The notes beneath the pieces were generated by a model. It worked only from the letters and a program-made list of their open reading frames with translations. It did no database searches and was not told where the DNA came from. Below, one piece after another: positions 35,232 to 44,500 of a stretch of 64,000 nucleotides of DNA. Source of the DNA: an uncultured Roseibium sp. (lineage in GTDB: Bacteria; Pseudomonadota; Alphaproteobacteria; Rhizobiales; Stappiaceae); NCBI RefSeq assembly GCF_963669205.1, contig NZ_OY769915.1, positions 4,500,001 to 4,564,000 on the forward strand, written 5' to 3'. The first letter of the stretch is position 1. The number at the start of each line of letters is the position of its first letter. The position numbers were made by a program, and so were the translations under genes.

Positions 35232-35558
35232 TCAGGAGTTGGGCGGTTTGGGTTCCAGCCTTTTCTGCGCGGAGGCCTGATGCCCCGGCGCTATCCAGTC
35301 CGGGTGATCCTGCCCCGAAAGCGAAACCGCAGATGCAGACGCCATGACGGCCTTGCACTCCGAGTTCTTGCAGAAGGAGGGCTTTGTCTCGGCGACTGAT
35401 TGCTCCTCATCCGGCTCGCTTGCCATGAGCTCGGCCACCGCCTGATCCATCGAGACGATTGTCTGGAGATCGTCTTTGGACACATCTGCGGCACCGCGTG
35501 CAAAGCCTTGCTGCACGCCTGCGACGAGAAGACCGATGATGAGTAAAACCCGGAACAT
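35232..35558 (-). CDS. Small secreted protein of unknown function
   Basis: 108 residues from the ATG at 35558 (an alternative ATG at 35567 adds three residues). An N-terminal signal segment (MFRVLLIIGLLVAGVQQGF, then ARG) is followed by an acidic mature part with two cysteines (SFCKNSECKAVM). A proline-rich tail ends in KPPNS. It lies 65 bases upstream of the L,D-transpeptidase start on the same strand, so it may belong to the same envelope transcript. Confidence 0.6.
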   Translation of the reverse strand: MFRVLLIIGLLVAGVQQGFARGAADVSKDDLQTIVSMDQAVAELMASEPDEEQSVAETKPSFCKNSECKAVMASASAVSLSGQDHPDWIAPGHQASAQKRLEPKPPNS

Positions 35559-35666
35559 GAACAACAATTTACCGAACCGGGTTAACGAAACCTAGACACG
35601 TGACTTCACACTCTTGTGAAGCGGCCGGCGGCACGAGCAAAAAACGCATGTCATGCCGGCGTACGA

Positions 35667-36395
35667 TCAGGTGCCGAAATCCAGTGTGGTATCCGGAGTT
35701 TCCGTTCCCGGCACGTCGCGCCGGCCGATGTCGAGCGCGACTTCGGCCAGCCGCACGGCTGCAGCAACGCCATCAACGACCGGAATCCCGAACTCGGCGC
35801 TCAGGGCATGCGCCAGGTCAGCCATGCCGGCGCACCCCAGGGCAATCGCCCCGGCCTGGTCCTTTTCCAGTGCCGCCCCGATCTCTGTTCGGATCTTGTC
35901 GATCGCGCCCGGGCCGGCCTCTTCAAGCTCCAGCACCGGCACCTCTGACGCGCGCACCTTGCCGCAGCGGTGCCTGAGCCCGTTCCTGTCCAGGTTTTCC
36001 TCGAGGACCGGAACGGAGACCGACAGGGTGGTGACCACGGAAAAGCGGGAGGCCAGCAGGGCCGCGGCGTGATAAGCGGCTTCGCCGATGCCGATCACCG
36101 GAATGTCGAGTTTTTCCTTCAGTGTCCAGAGCCCGGTGTCGTCGAAACAGGCGATGATCAGGGCATCAAACTGACCCCCGCCCTCCAGAACCTCGTCGAC
36201 GAGGGAATAGAGGCCGGGGAGAGCCGCGGCGCCATCATCCGCCCCTTGGATGGCTGCTGGGCCGTGCAACGGATTGATGGCCGTAATCCGCGTACCCGGA
36301 CCCGCAGCGGCGCGCGCGGCCTCCCCGATCTTTTCGGTCATGGCGACCGTGGTGTTCGGGTTGATGATCAGGAGCTGTCTGCCTGCCGGGGTCAT
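35667..36395 (-). CDS. Aspartate/glutamate (hydantoin) racemase family protein
   Basis: 242 residues from the ATG at 36395, seven bases after the permease stop. It shows the racemase-type two-domain fold: LLIINPNTTVAMTEKIG at the start, LIIACFDDTGLW with the first catalytic cysteine (about 83), and GAIALGCAGMADLAHAL with the second (about 188). This pattern fits hydantoin racemase or allantoin racemase-like enzymes. As last gene of the ABC transporter operon it suggests import of a hydantoin-like or amino-acid-derived compound, although the binding protein looks polyamine-type. Confidence 0.85.
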   Translation of the reverse strand: MTPAGRQLLIINPNTTVAMTEKIGEAARAAAGPGTRITAINPLHGPAAIQGADDGAAALPGLYSLVDEVLEGGGQFDALIIACFDDTGLWTLKEKLDIPVIGIGEAAYHAAALLASRFSVVTTLSVSVPVLEENLDRNGLRHRCGKVRASEVPVLELEEAGPGAIDKIRTEIGAALEKDQAGAIALGCAGMADLAHALSAEFGIPVVDGVAAAVRLAEVALDIGRRDVPGTETPDTTLDFGT

Positions 36396-36402
36396 GCCTG
36401 CC

Positions 36403-37242
36403 TCACACCAGTCCCTTGCCCGCATCCGACCCCTGCCGCGCCTGCCGCCGTCGCAGCAGCGCCAGCACTGTCAGAAACGTGCCGATGATCAGGAGCGAAA
36501 ACAGCGTGGTCAGAGTTCCAAGCGCATAAAGGACCGGCGACGTCACATTCGTGGTCATGCCATAGATTTCAAGCGGAAGCGTGTTGTAGGAACCTGCTGT
36601 CAGCAACGTTCTTGCGAACTCGTCATAGGACAGCGTGAACCCGAACAGGGCCACCCCGATCAGCATCGGTGCGATGATCGGCAGAACGACATATCTGACA
36701 GTCTGCCACGGACTGGCGCCAAGATCGCGCGCTGCCTCCTCATAGGATTTGTCGAACCGGTTGAAGACCGCGAACATGATCAGCAGTCCGAACGGCAACG
36801 TCCAGGTGAGCTGGGATCCGAAACCTGATGTCGACCAGTGCACCTCCCAGTCCAGGATATTGAAGATCAGGCCGACACCGAGCGAGACAAGGATCGACGG
36901 AATGATCAGGCTGGCAACGATCACGTAAAACAGGAGGCTTGATCCGCGGAACCGGTTCCGGAAGGCCATGCCGCCCATCACCGCGACCACGACGGTCACG
37001 CACATGACCATCAGCCCGAGCGCGAAGGACCGGCGGAACGATCCCCAGATGTCGCCGACTGCCTGCTCCTCGAACAGATCGAAGAACCAGTGCAGCGAGA
37101 CACCGTTCATCGGAAAGGTCAGTCCGCCCTGCGGTCCCTGGAAGGAAAGTATGCCGATGGTCACGACCGGCCCATAAAGGAATAGCAGGAACAGCGCGAA
37201 AAAAGCTGCCAGGAAATAGAAGGAACGGCCACGTTTATCCAT
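36403..37242 (-). CDS. ABC transporter permease, PotC-like
   Basis: 279 residues from the ATG at 37242 (MDKRGRSFYFLAAFFALF), five bases after the preceding permease stop. The frame continues upstream but only as a shadow of the other permease gene. Six membrane spans are predicted. The EAA loop (SYEEAARDLGASPWQTVRYV, about 173-193) contacts the ATPase. It pairs with the PotB-like permease; related systems import spermidine or putrescine. Confidence 0.9.
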   Translation of the reverse strand: MDKRGRSFYFLAAFFALFLLFLYGPVVTIGILSFQGPQGGLTFPMNGVSLHWFFDLFEEQAVGDIWGSFRRSFALGLMVMCVTVVVAVMGGMAFRNRFRGSSLLFYVIVASLIIPSILVSLGVGLIFNILDWEVHWSTSGFGSQLTWTLPFGLLIMFAVFNRFDKSYEEAARDLGASPWQTVRYVVLPIIAPMLIGVALFGFTLSYDEFARTLLTAGSYNTLPLEIYGMTTNVTSPVLYALGTLTTLFSLLIIGTFLTVLALLRRRQARQGSDAGKGLV

Positions 37243-37247
37243 CTTTC

Positions 37248-38198
37248 TCAGAGCTCCTTTCTGATGTCGACGAAGCGCATCATGATGCCGATCATCAGGA
37301 GCACCGTGCACAGGAGAACGACGGAGGACGCCGCTGCGGCCGGGTATTGAAGCAGAGAAATCTCGTTGGAAATGATCCGCCCGACGGAGGCGCTCTGGCC
37401 GCCGGACATGTGCCGTACCGTGATGAAATCGCCCATTACCAGGGTGACGACGAAAATCGATCCTATCATGATGCCCGGCTTTGCAAGCGGCAGGATGACG
37501 TTGCTCAGGATCTGGAAGCCGTTTGCGCCGGCATCGCGCGCGGCCTCGATCAGGGACCTGTCGATCCGCATCATGGTGTTGAAGATCGGCACCACCATGA
37601 ACAGCGCGTAGAGATGGACGAAGGCCAGCACGACGGCGAAGTCCGAATAGAGCAGCCACTCCAGGGGTTCATCGATCACGCCAATTTCTATCAGCGTCGA
37701 ATTGGCGATGCCGTTGCGGCCCAGAAACGGGATCCACGAAATCATGCGGATGATGTTCGACGTCCAGAACGGGATCGTGCAAAGCAGGAAAAGCGCCACC
37801 TGCATCGGCAGCGTGTGAACGTGAAAGGCAAGGAAATAGGCGATCGTGAAACCGATGGCCGCACAGAAAATCCATGTCAGCACCATGAATTTCAGCGTCT
37901 TCAGATAGGTTGCCCAGGTCACCGGCGATGTCAGGTGGAAGGCATAATTGTCCAGAACGAAATCGGGAAAGAAAGACCACTCATTGTAGTTCCAGAAACT
38001 GACGGCCACGATGATCGCGATCGGCAGGAGCAGAAAAAAACCCAGAATGCAGACAAGCGGGATCGACAGCAGCCAGCTGACCCGCTCGGCCTGCCGTGAC
38101 GGGTCGAACCTGCGCGCCTTGCCGGTTTCATTTCGGTTGGCAGTTTCCGCCCCTGCCCGGCTTTCCGCCGGGCAGGGAGCAACTTGCGACGTCATCAT
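37248..38198 (-). CDS. ABC transporter permease, PotB-like
   Basis: 316 residues. The start ATG at 38198 overlaps the stop of the binding-protein gene (ATGATGA arrangement), so they are coupled. A hydrophilic N-terminal 40 residues precede six membrane spans (LLSIPLVCILGFFLLLPIAI and others). The EAA loop is SLIEAARDAGANGFQILSNV. The frame extends far upstream through the binding-protein gene, but that is only an antisense-free open frame, not coding. Confidence 0.9.
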   Translation of the reverse strand: MMTSQVAPCPAESRAGAETANRNETGKARRFDPSRQAERVSWLLSIPLVCILGFFLLLPIAIIVAVSFWNYNEWSFFPDFVLDNYAFHLTSPVTWATYLKTLKFMVLTWIFCAAIGFTIAYFLAFHVHTLPMQVALFLLCTIPFWTSNIIRMISWIPFLGRNGIANSTLIEIGVIDEPLEWLLYSDFAVVLAFVHLYALFMVVPIFNTMMRIDRSLIEAARDAGANGFQILSNVILPLAKPGIMIGSIFVVTLVMGDFITVRHMSGGQSASVGRIISNEISLLQYPAAAASSVVLLCTVLLMIGIMMRFVDIRKEL

Positions 38199-39487
38199 GC
38201 TGCGATGAACTCGTTCCACTTGCGAACCATGTACTGGTTTTCGTCCATGACCGCGTTCCAGCAGGCAACCGCGCCCATGCGCTCCAGGAACGCACCGCCA
38301 TCGCGGACCGAGCCGGCTTTTTCCATCACGTCGCCGAACGGGTTGACGATGTCCTCGGTGGCCGGCTTGCCTTCGAACCAGAAGCCCCACTCGTTTTCGC
38401 TCATGTAGTTCTTCGAGGTTTCCGGAACGGCGGAGTAGTAACCCTGCCGCATCAGGAAGCCACCGACCCAGCCGTCGAGATACCAGTTGATGTATTCGTA
38501 GGCCGCATCCAGTTCGAGACCGGACAGGTTCTTCGACAGTCCGATGCCGCCGCCCCACGAACGGTAACCCTCTTTCAGGGGCTGGTAGACGCACGGAATG
38601 CCCTTGGAACGGACTGCCGTGATGGCAGGTGACCACATGGACTGGATGACAACTTCACCGGACGCCATCAGGTTGACGCTCTCGTCGAAGCTCTTCCAGA
38701 AGGCGCGGAACTGGCCGTTCTTCTTGGCCTCGGTGAAGATCGCCATGGTCTGGTCGATCTCTTCCTTGGTCATGTTGCCCTTGTCGCCATAGTTGATCTC
38801 GCCCATGGCTTCACACACCATCGCCGCGTCCATGATGCCGATCGAGGAGATGTCCAGAATGGAGGCCTTGCCCTTGAATTCCGGGTTCAGCAACTCGGTC
38901 CAGCTCTCGATCGGACGGCCGATCAGGTCGGGCCGGATGCCGAGCGTATCGGCGTTGTAGATCGTCGGGATCAGCGTCATCCAGCCTGTCTCTTCAGGGG
39001 CGAATGTCTTGCTGTCCGGTCCGTCGACGAAGCCGACCGTATGCGGCGCAGTGCCCTGCGCGATGGTGGATTCCGGCGTCAGCTTGCCGCTTTTGAAAAT
39101 GCCGACGATCTTGTCGTAGTTCTTGATCTTGGACGTGTCCATCGGCTGCAGGTTGCCCGCACCCCAGATCTTCTTGCAGATCCAGTATTCGATGTCGGCG
39201 ATATCGAAGGACTTGGGCTGGGTCGCCGCACGCTGCGTGACACTGTCACTGTCCAGGGCGGTCATCTCGAGCGTGAAACCGAGATCTTCCTTCACCTTGG
39301 CTGCGACTTCATTCAGGTTGGAAACGCCGGTGCCGAACTGGCGCAGCGTCACATCCTTGATGTTCTGCGCCCAGATGGTCGGAAAACCGGTGACGGCTCC
39401 CGATCCGAGAGCGGCGCCGGCAGCCGCTGCGCCGCCCTTCAATACGCTGCGTCGGCTCAAGCCCTTCCTGTCTGTCGTGTTCTTCAT
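38195..39487 (-). CDS. ABC transporter substrate-binding protein, PotD-like, Tat-exported
   Basis: 430 residues. A twin-arginine leader (LSRRSVLKGGAAAAGAALG, residues about 10-28) ends around IWA. The mature protein has the extracellular solute-binding family 1/PotD layout, with FDIADIEYWICKKIWGAGNL and a WTELLNPEFKGKASILDIS stretch. AYEYINWYLDGWVGGFLMRQ lies near the C-terminus. Length is above the usual ~350, mostly loops. Ligand cannot be told; the PotABCD-type context suggests a polyamine or cationic amino-acid derivative. Confidence 0.9.
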   Translation of the reverse strand: MKNTTDRKGLSRRSVLKGGAAAAGAALGSGAVTGFPTIWAQNIKDVTLRQFGTGVSNLNEVAAKVKEDLGFTLEMTALDSDSVTQRAATQPKSFDIADIEYWICKKIWGAGNLQPMDTSKIKNYDKIVGIFKSGKLTPESTIAQGTAPHTVGFVDGPDSKTFAPEETGWMTLIPTIYNADTLGIRPDLIGRPIESWTELLNPEFKGKASILDISSIGIMDAAMVCEAMGEINYGDKGNMTKEEIDQTMAIFTEAKKNGQFRAFWKSFDESVNLMASGEVVIQSMWSPAITAVRSKGIPCVYQPLKEGYRSWGGGIGLSKNLSGLELDAAYEYINWYLDGWVGGFLMRQGYYSAVPETSKNYMSENEWGFWFEGKPATEDIVNPFGDVMEKAGSVRDGGAFLERMGAVACWNAVMDENQYMVRKWNEFIAA

Positions 39488-39550
39488 GACTGCTACTCCT
39501 CATCCCCTTGGAGGTTTCGGCCCCTTTGACCGGGGCATTGCAGCGGCGCC

Positions 39551-40540
39551 TTAGGCCGCCAGATTGTGCGCGTCCTCAGGCTCCCAGGACAGGAAGACCG
39601 TCGCGCCAATTTCAAACGGATCGTTGAAGAAGACCTGGTCCGGCAGCGCCGCCGTCAGCTCGCCGATTTCGGGAACCGCGAGCGCGACATTGACCGACGA
39701 CCCGAGATACTCGACGTCCCTCACGCTAGCCGCGTAGCCGGAGGTGTCCCCATCGGATTTCATCAGCTTGAGCCGATCGGCCCTGATGGCGACCGGGCCG
39801 CTTTCCGTGCGCAGCACGTTGTGGCCGCCGATGAAGCGGGCAACGAACTCGGTCAGAGGTGCATTGAACACATCCTTGGGCGGTCCGGCCTGTTCGATGA
39901 TGCCGCCGTTCATCACGATGATCTCGTCGGCGAGCGCCAGGGCTTCGTCCTGCGAATGGGTCACGTGAATGAAGGAGATGCCGAGATCGCGCTGCAGCTT
40001 CTTGAGCTCCAGCCGCATCCGGACCCTGAGAAAGGGATCAAGGGCCGACAGCGGCTCATCCAGCAGCAGCACCGAGGGCTCGGTGATCAGCGCCCGTGCG
40101 AGCGCGACCCGCTGCTGCTGACCGCCGGAAAGCTGGGCGGGCAGACGTTGCGCGTAGTCGGCCATGTCCACAAGATCAAGGCGTTCCAGCGCCCTCGCCC
40201 GCCGCGCCGCCTTGTCGACGCCGCGCATCTTCAGCGAGAACGCGACATTGTCGGCCACGCTCAGATGCGGAAACAGCGCGTAGTTCTGGAACATCATCGC
40301 CGTCCCGCGCTTGGCGGGAGGCAGGTCCGTGATGTTGCTGGAACCGAGGAGGATGTCGCCTTCGCTGACATGCTCGTGGCCTGCGATCATGCGCAGCGTC
40401 GAGGACTTGCCGCATCCGGACGGCCCCAGCAGGCAGGAATAGGTCGCAGCCTGAAACCGGTGATTGATCGCATCGACGGCGATGGTGTCACCATAGCGCT
40501 TGGTCGTTGCGACGAGTTCGAGGTCTTCAGTATTTTTCAT
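39551..40540 (-). CDS. ABC transporter ATP-binding protein, PotA-like
   Basis: 329 residues from the ATG at 40540; a GTG at 40549 is an alternative. Walker A is GPSGCGKSST (about 40). Q-loop, signature LSGGQQQRVALARALI (about 138) and Walker B VLLLDEPLSALDP follow, then the H-loop HVTHSQDEALAL. The C-terminal TOBE-type domain (about 235-329) is regulatory. It is first of the operon ATPase-binding protein-permease-permease-racemase. A divergent GntR gene lies upstream. Confidence 0.92.
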   Translation of the reverse strand: MKNTEDLELVATTKRYGDTIAVDAINHRFQAATYSCLLGPSGCGKSSTLRMIAGHEHVSEGDILLGSSNITDLPPAKRGTAMMFQNYALFPHLSVADNVAFSLKMRGVDKAARRARALERLDLVDMADYAQRLPAQLSGGQQQRVALARALITEPSVLLLDEPLSALDPFLRVRMRLELKKLQRDLGISFIHVTHSQDEALALADEIIVMNGGIIEQAGPPKDVFNAPLTEFVARFIGGHNVLRTESGPVAIRADRLKLMKSDGDTSGYAASVRDVEYLGSSVNVALAVPEIGELTAALPDQVFFNDPFEIGATVFLSWEPEDAHNLAA

Positions 40541-40700
40541 GCGGCACACTTGCGAATTCGACGAAATCGTTTTCGTATTTGCACGAGCCGTGCCAAACTG
40601 GAAGAATGGCAGAATTCAGCGATTCTAGAGAATAATTTGTGCAGTAGACCTCGCGAAAGTGCACAAAAATTGATCAAAATAAATACAGTATGATGAAATA

Positions 40701-40710
40701 TTGTATACGA
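40701..40710. promoter_or_regulatory. Candidate GntR/FCD operator
   Basis: TTGTATACGA, a near-palindrome with GTATAC centre, fits the FadR/FCD-type consensus TNGT-ACNA. It lies between the ABC operon and the GntR gene, 68 bases before the latter. One copy only; the site is a prediction. Confidence 0.45.
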
Positions 40711-40777
40711 TCTTGTTTGCGATTGAGCACATCAAGAGATATAAACGAATACGAAACAGACACGTGATGACGACAGC

Positions 40778-41515
40778 ATGGCCCGATCGATAGCAGCACC
40801 GGACGGATTAGGTGCCACCGCCACGCACGAGACCTTCCAGTTGCCTCCAGGCCGGACACTCGACATCTGCCTCAGCCTGCACAACGCAATCCTGGAGCGC
40901 CGTCTCGCGCCGGGCATGAAGCTTTCGGAAGATGAAGTGGGAGACATTTACGGGGCTAGCCGCACCGTTGTGCGGGCTGCTCTGCAGGCTCTCGCCCATT
41001 CCGGTCTCGTCACGATTGCCCGGAACCGGGGTGCCTTCGTTTCACGCCCCGGCATCCGTGAGGCCCAGGAGGTTTTCGAAGCGCGCGCGCTGATCGAACC
41101 AAGGATCGCACGCCTCGCTGCTGACGCGATGAAGGCGACCGATCTGAAGAAACTCAAGAAACATCTGGACGCAGAACATGCCGCCCTCGCCTCCGGCGAC
41201 AAGGGCAAGGCCCTCGCCCTGTCCGGCGCCTTTCACATCGCGATTGCGGACATAGCCGACCAGCAGGTGCTGTCCCAGATGGTGCGGTCGCTGATCTCCC
41301 GGTCTTCACTGATCATCGCCCTTTACTGGCGCCGGGCGGACACGACCTGCGAAAGCCACGCGCATCATGCCCTGATGAACGCCTTCTCCGAAAAGGACGG
41401 ACCGGCTGCGGAAGAAATTCAGAAAAGCCACATCATCGACCTGCATTCCGGGCTGGACCTGCGCGAAAAGCAGGACCCGAAGTCGTCGCTGGCCGACGCA
41501 TTGAAACCGGACTAA
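40778..41515 (+). CDS. GntR-family regulator (FCD/FadR subfamily)
   Basis: 245 residues. The winged helix covers about 30-95 (AILERRLAPGMKLSEDEVGD, IYGASRTVVRAALQALAHSG, LVTIARNRGAFVSRPG). An all-helical FCD effector domain follows (about 100-225), with the metal-binding pattern D/H residues in ALSGAFHIAIADIAD and SHAHHALMNAF. It is divergent from the polyamine/racemase operon, so it is likely its local repressor responding to the transported compound or a metabolite. Confidence 0.9.
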   Translation: MARSIAAPDGLGATATHETFQLPPGRTLDICLSLHNAILERRLAPGMKLSEDEVGDIYGASRTVVRAALQALAHSGLVTIARNRGAFVSRPGIREAQEVFEARALIEPRIARLAADAMKATDLKKLKKHLDAEHAALASGDKGKALALSGAFHIAIADIADQQVLSQMVRSLISRSSLIIALYWRRADTTCESHAHHALMNAFSEKDGPAAEEIQKSHIIDLHSGLDLREKQDPKSSLADALKPD

Positions 41516-41596
41516 GGTACAAACCCAAAAATAAGACCGTACCCTAATGCGTAGTGCGAAACCGGAAGCGAAACGCCCCCGGTTCCGTTAATTTGA

Positions 41597-44500
41597 TCAG
41601 ACGAATTGGAAATCGTCGCCATCGAGGCAGAACACGAATGTGTTCTTCAGTATCAGGCTGTCGGTATCGCTGAATTCGAACACCGTATTGCGGCCCTGCT
41701 GCGTCGCCGTCGCCATCAGATCATCGAAATCCTCGATACCGTCGATCGAAATCGAAACCGTATCGCCCGGTTTGGACCAGAACCACCAGTCATATCCCGG
41801 GTCGAAATCCTTGATGATGTCATTGCCGCCGTCAAACACGAAGGTGTCCTGTCCCCAGCCGCCGATCAGCAGATCGTCACCGGCACCGCCTGCTAGGATA
41901 TCGTTGCCGCTGCCGCCCTCCAGCCGGTCGTTGTCGTCCCCACCGGAAAGCGCGTCGTTGCCGGTTCCGCCTCTCAGGCGATCGTCGCCTGAACCGCCTT
42001 CCAGCTCGTCGTCGCCCGCTCCGCCGTCAAGGCGGTCATCGTCGGCACCGCCATCGAGAACATCGTCGCTCCATCCGCCGGAAAGCCGGTCATTTCCGGC
42101 GCCACCGCTGAGATTGTCTTCACCCCAACCACCGTTCAGCTTGTCGTTGCCGTTGCCGCCAAGGAGATTGTCGTCACCCCAGCCGCCGTTCAGCTTGTCA
42201 TTGCCGTTGCCGCCGAGTAGATCGTCGTCACCCCAGCCACCGTTCAGCTTGTCGTCGCCACCGGCACCGGAAATAATGTCGTCTCCGTCACGACCGTTAA
42301 TACGGTCATCGTCGGCGCCGCCCCGCAAAAGGTCGTCATTTCTCGTGCCCTTCTGGGGCTCCGAGGCTGCTTCCGTTTCAGCCGTGGTAAAGTTGAAGGT
42401 GGAAGTATCGCCTTCGGCAATGCCTTCAAATCCGTTGCCGTCCAGGTCGACGAAGGCACCGTCTTCGATTTCGACATAGTAGCGATTGTCAGCATCGAGA
42501 TGTGCCGGAGGCGTAACGACGATCTCTGTGCCGTTGAACTGAACAAGACGTTCGTCAGTCACGTCGATCAGCGTCTTTTCGCCGGTATCCCGGTTCACAA
42601 GCGTGAGGAAGCCTTCGCCGGCTTCGACCTCTTCGGTGAATTCGAGCACGAGCACGCTGTCATTCGAGACATCACGCTCATTGTCGGAAGGCGAGGCCGA
42701 AACAAGAAACGGATCTGCGTCGCCGGCAAGCGAAATTTCGACGGGGAAATAGACCGAACCGTCAGAGGAAAAGCCCAGTCTGCCGTCGGAATTGGAACCC
42801 CAGGTGAAGATCGAGCCATCGTCGGCCACGGCGATGAGCGAGTTCGGACCCGTGTGCAGTTCGACGATGTTGACGTCGTCCAGTTCCGGGATCAGCGTGG
42901 GATAGAAAGACGCTTCCGTCTCCGTCGCCGGGTCACCGTCAAGGCCACCGCTCGGGCCTTCATCGTTCGGACCCCAGACATAGACATCGCCATCCTCGGT
43001 AAGAGCTGCCGCCCAGCGCGCACCGCCCTTGACCTCGACGACATTGCCGGGAAGACCGGTCAGTTCAACGGGGGCCAAGACATCGGCTGTGTCGACCTCA
43101 AATGTGCCATCGCCCTTGTCTGTGCCCTGGAGAAGTTGTCCGTAGCGGCTTTCGCCCCAGCCGAACACCCGGCCGTCATCGGTGACGGCATAGGAGGTCT
43201 TGGTGTCCGCCGTGACAGAATTGATGTTGCTAGGAAGGCCCTCGACCAGTACTGGCTCCGTCGACCGACGCGCCGGAGATCCATCGTCCTCAAGTGCGTC
43301 CGGCGATCCCAGCTGCCCGTCGGTATTGCTGCCGAACGCCCAGACCTGACCGTCCGCGGTCAGCGCGAGCGTGAACGAGGTTCCCGAGGAAACAAGCACG
43401 ACCGTTTCGTTGGAAAGTGCCTCGACTACGGTCGGCTCCAGGCGCTCGTCCTGATCGCCAAGACCCAGTTGTCCATTGGAGTTCGTGCCCCAGGCGTAGA
43501 GCTTGCCCGTGTCGGAGATCGCATAGGAGACCCCGTTGCCGTTTTCGATCGTGACGATGTCCACATCTTCCAGCGCTTCGACAAGCGTTGCCGTGGTGCG
43601 TGTTTCCTCGTCGCCCGTGCCAAGCGGCCCGCGGTTGTTGAAACCGAAGGCATAGACGTCACCGTCCTCGGTGAGGAACGTCGTGTGCAGCAGCCCTGCG
43701 GAAACCGATACGATCTTGCTGTCGAACCCGTCCGGCATCTTGACTTCGACCGGAGTTTTGACGTCAAAGCCCGTTGTACCAATACCCAGCTGGCCGACCA
43801 CGTTTTCACCGGACGTGTACAACGTGTTGGTTTCGGTATCGAGAAACACGGAGAAATGGTTGCCGGCCCCGGCGGTCGCGTTGCTCACCTCGGCCTTGCC
43901 TTCATAAAACTCCACCGCGCGCGGCCGGTTGAGCTGATCGTCGTAGCTCGACGAACCGAACACGCTCGTTTCACCGGCGTCGAGATAATCTCCATCGCCA
44001 TTAAGGTCGCTCAGGCGAACGACATTGTTGACGCCGCTGAACGTGTTCGCCGTGAGCGACAGGTTTCCATCTTCGTCCGCCGCCACGGAAAATCCGATTT
44101 CCGCGCCAAAGCCTTCAGGCATTGCAGACGCGTTCCAAACTTCGCCCGCTTCGGACTGGTTGTCGATCTGTCCCGAGCCGTCGAGATCAGTGAGACGGTA
44201 AAGTTTCGAGATTTCACCGCTCGCTGGGAACCATGTCAGCGTGTAGAGCGAGCCGTCGACCGACGTGGCGTTCGCGATATCGACCGGTGCGCCGAAATTC
44301 ATGTCGTCGGAGATGAAGGTCTGCACTTCGTCTTCCTGGATCGATCCGTCGCCGTTCTTGTCCTCGATGCGGTAGATGGCATCCGTCGCTGCGCCGGTCA
44401 GGTCGTTCAGATAGGCGACATTGCCATCGAAGGAAATGTCGAACGGGACCGCCGTATCTATCACCGTCTGGACGTCGAGCCAGAGCGTCGCTTCACCGGC

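Noticed and set aside
37248..38636. Long version of the PotB-like permease reaching 38636
   Set aside because: The N-terminal part is out-of-frame reading of the binding-protein gene; the coupled ATG at 38198 gives a normal permease.
42100..42300. Regular repeats that could suggest a CRISPR array
   Set aside because: The repeats are tandem, without unique spacers, and encode RTX nonapeptides in frame.
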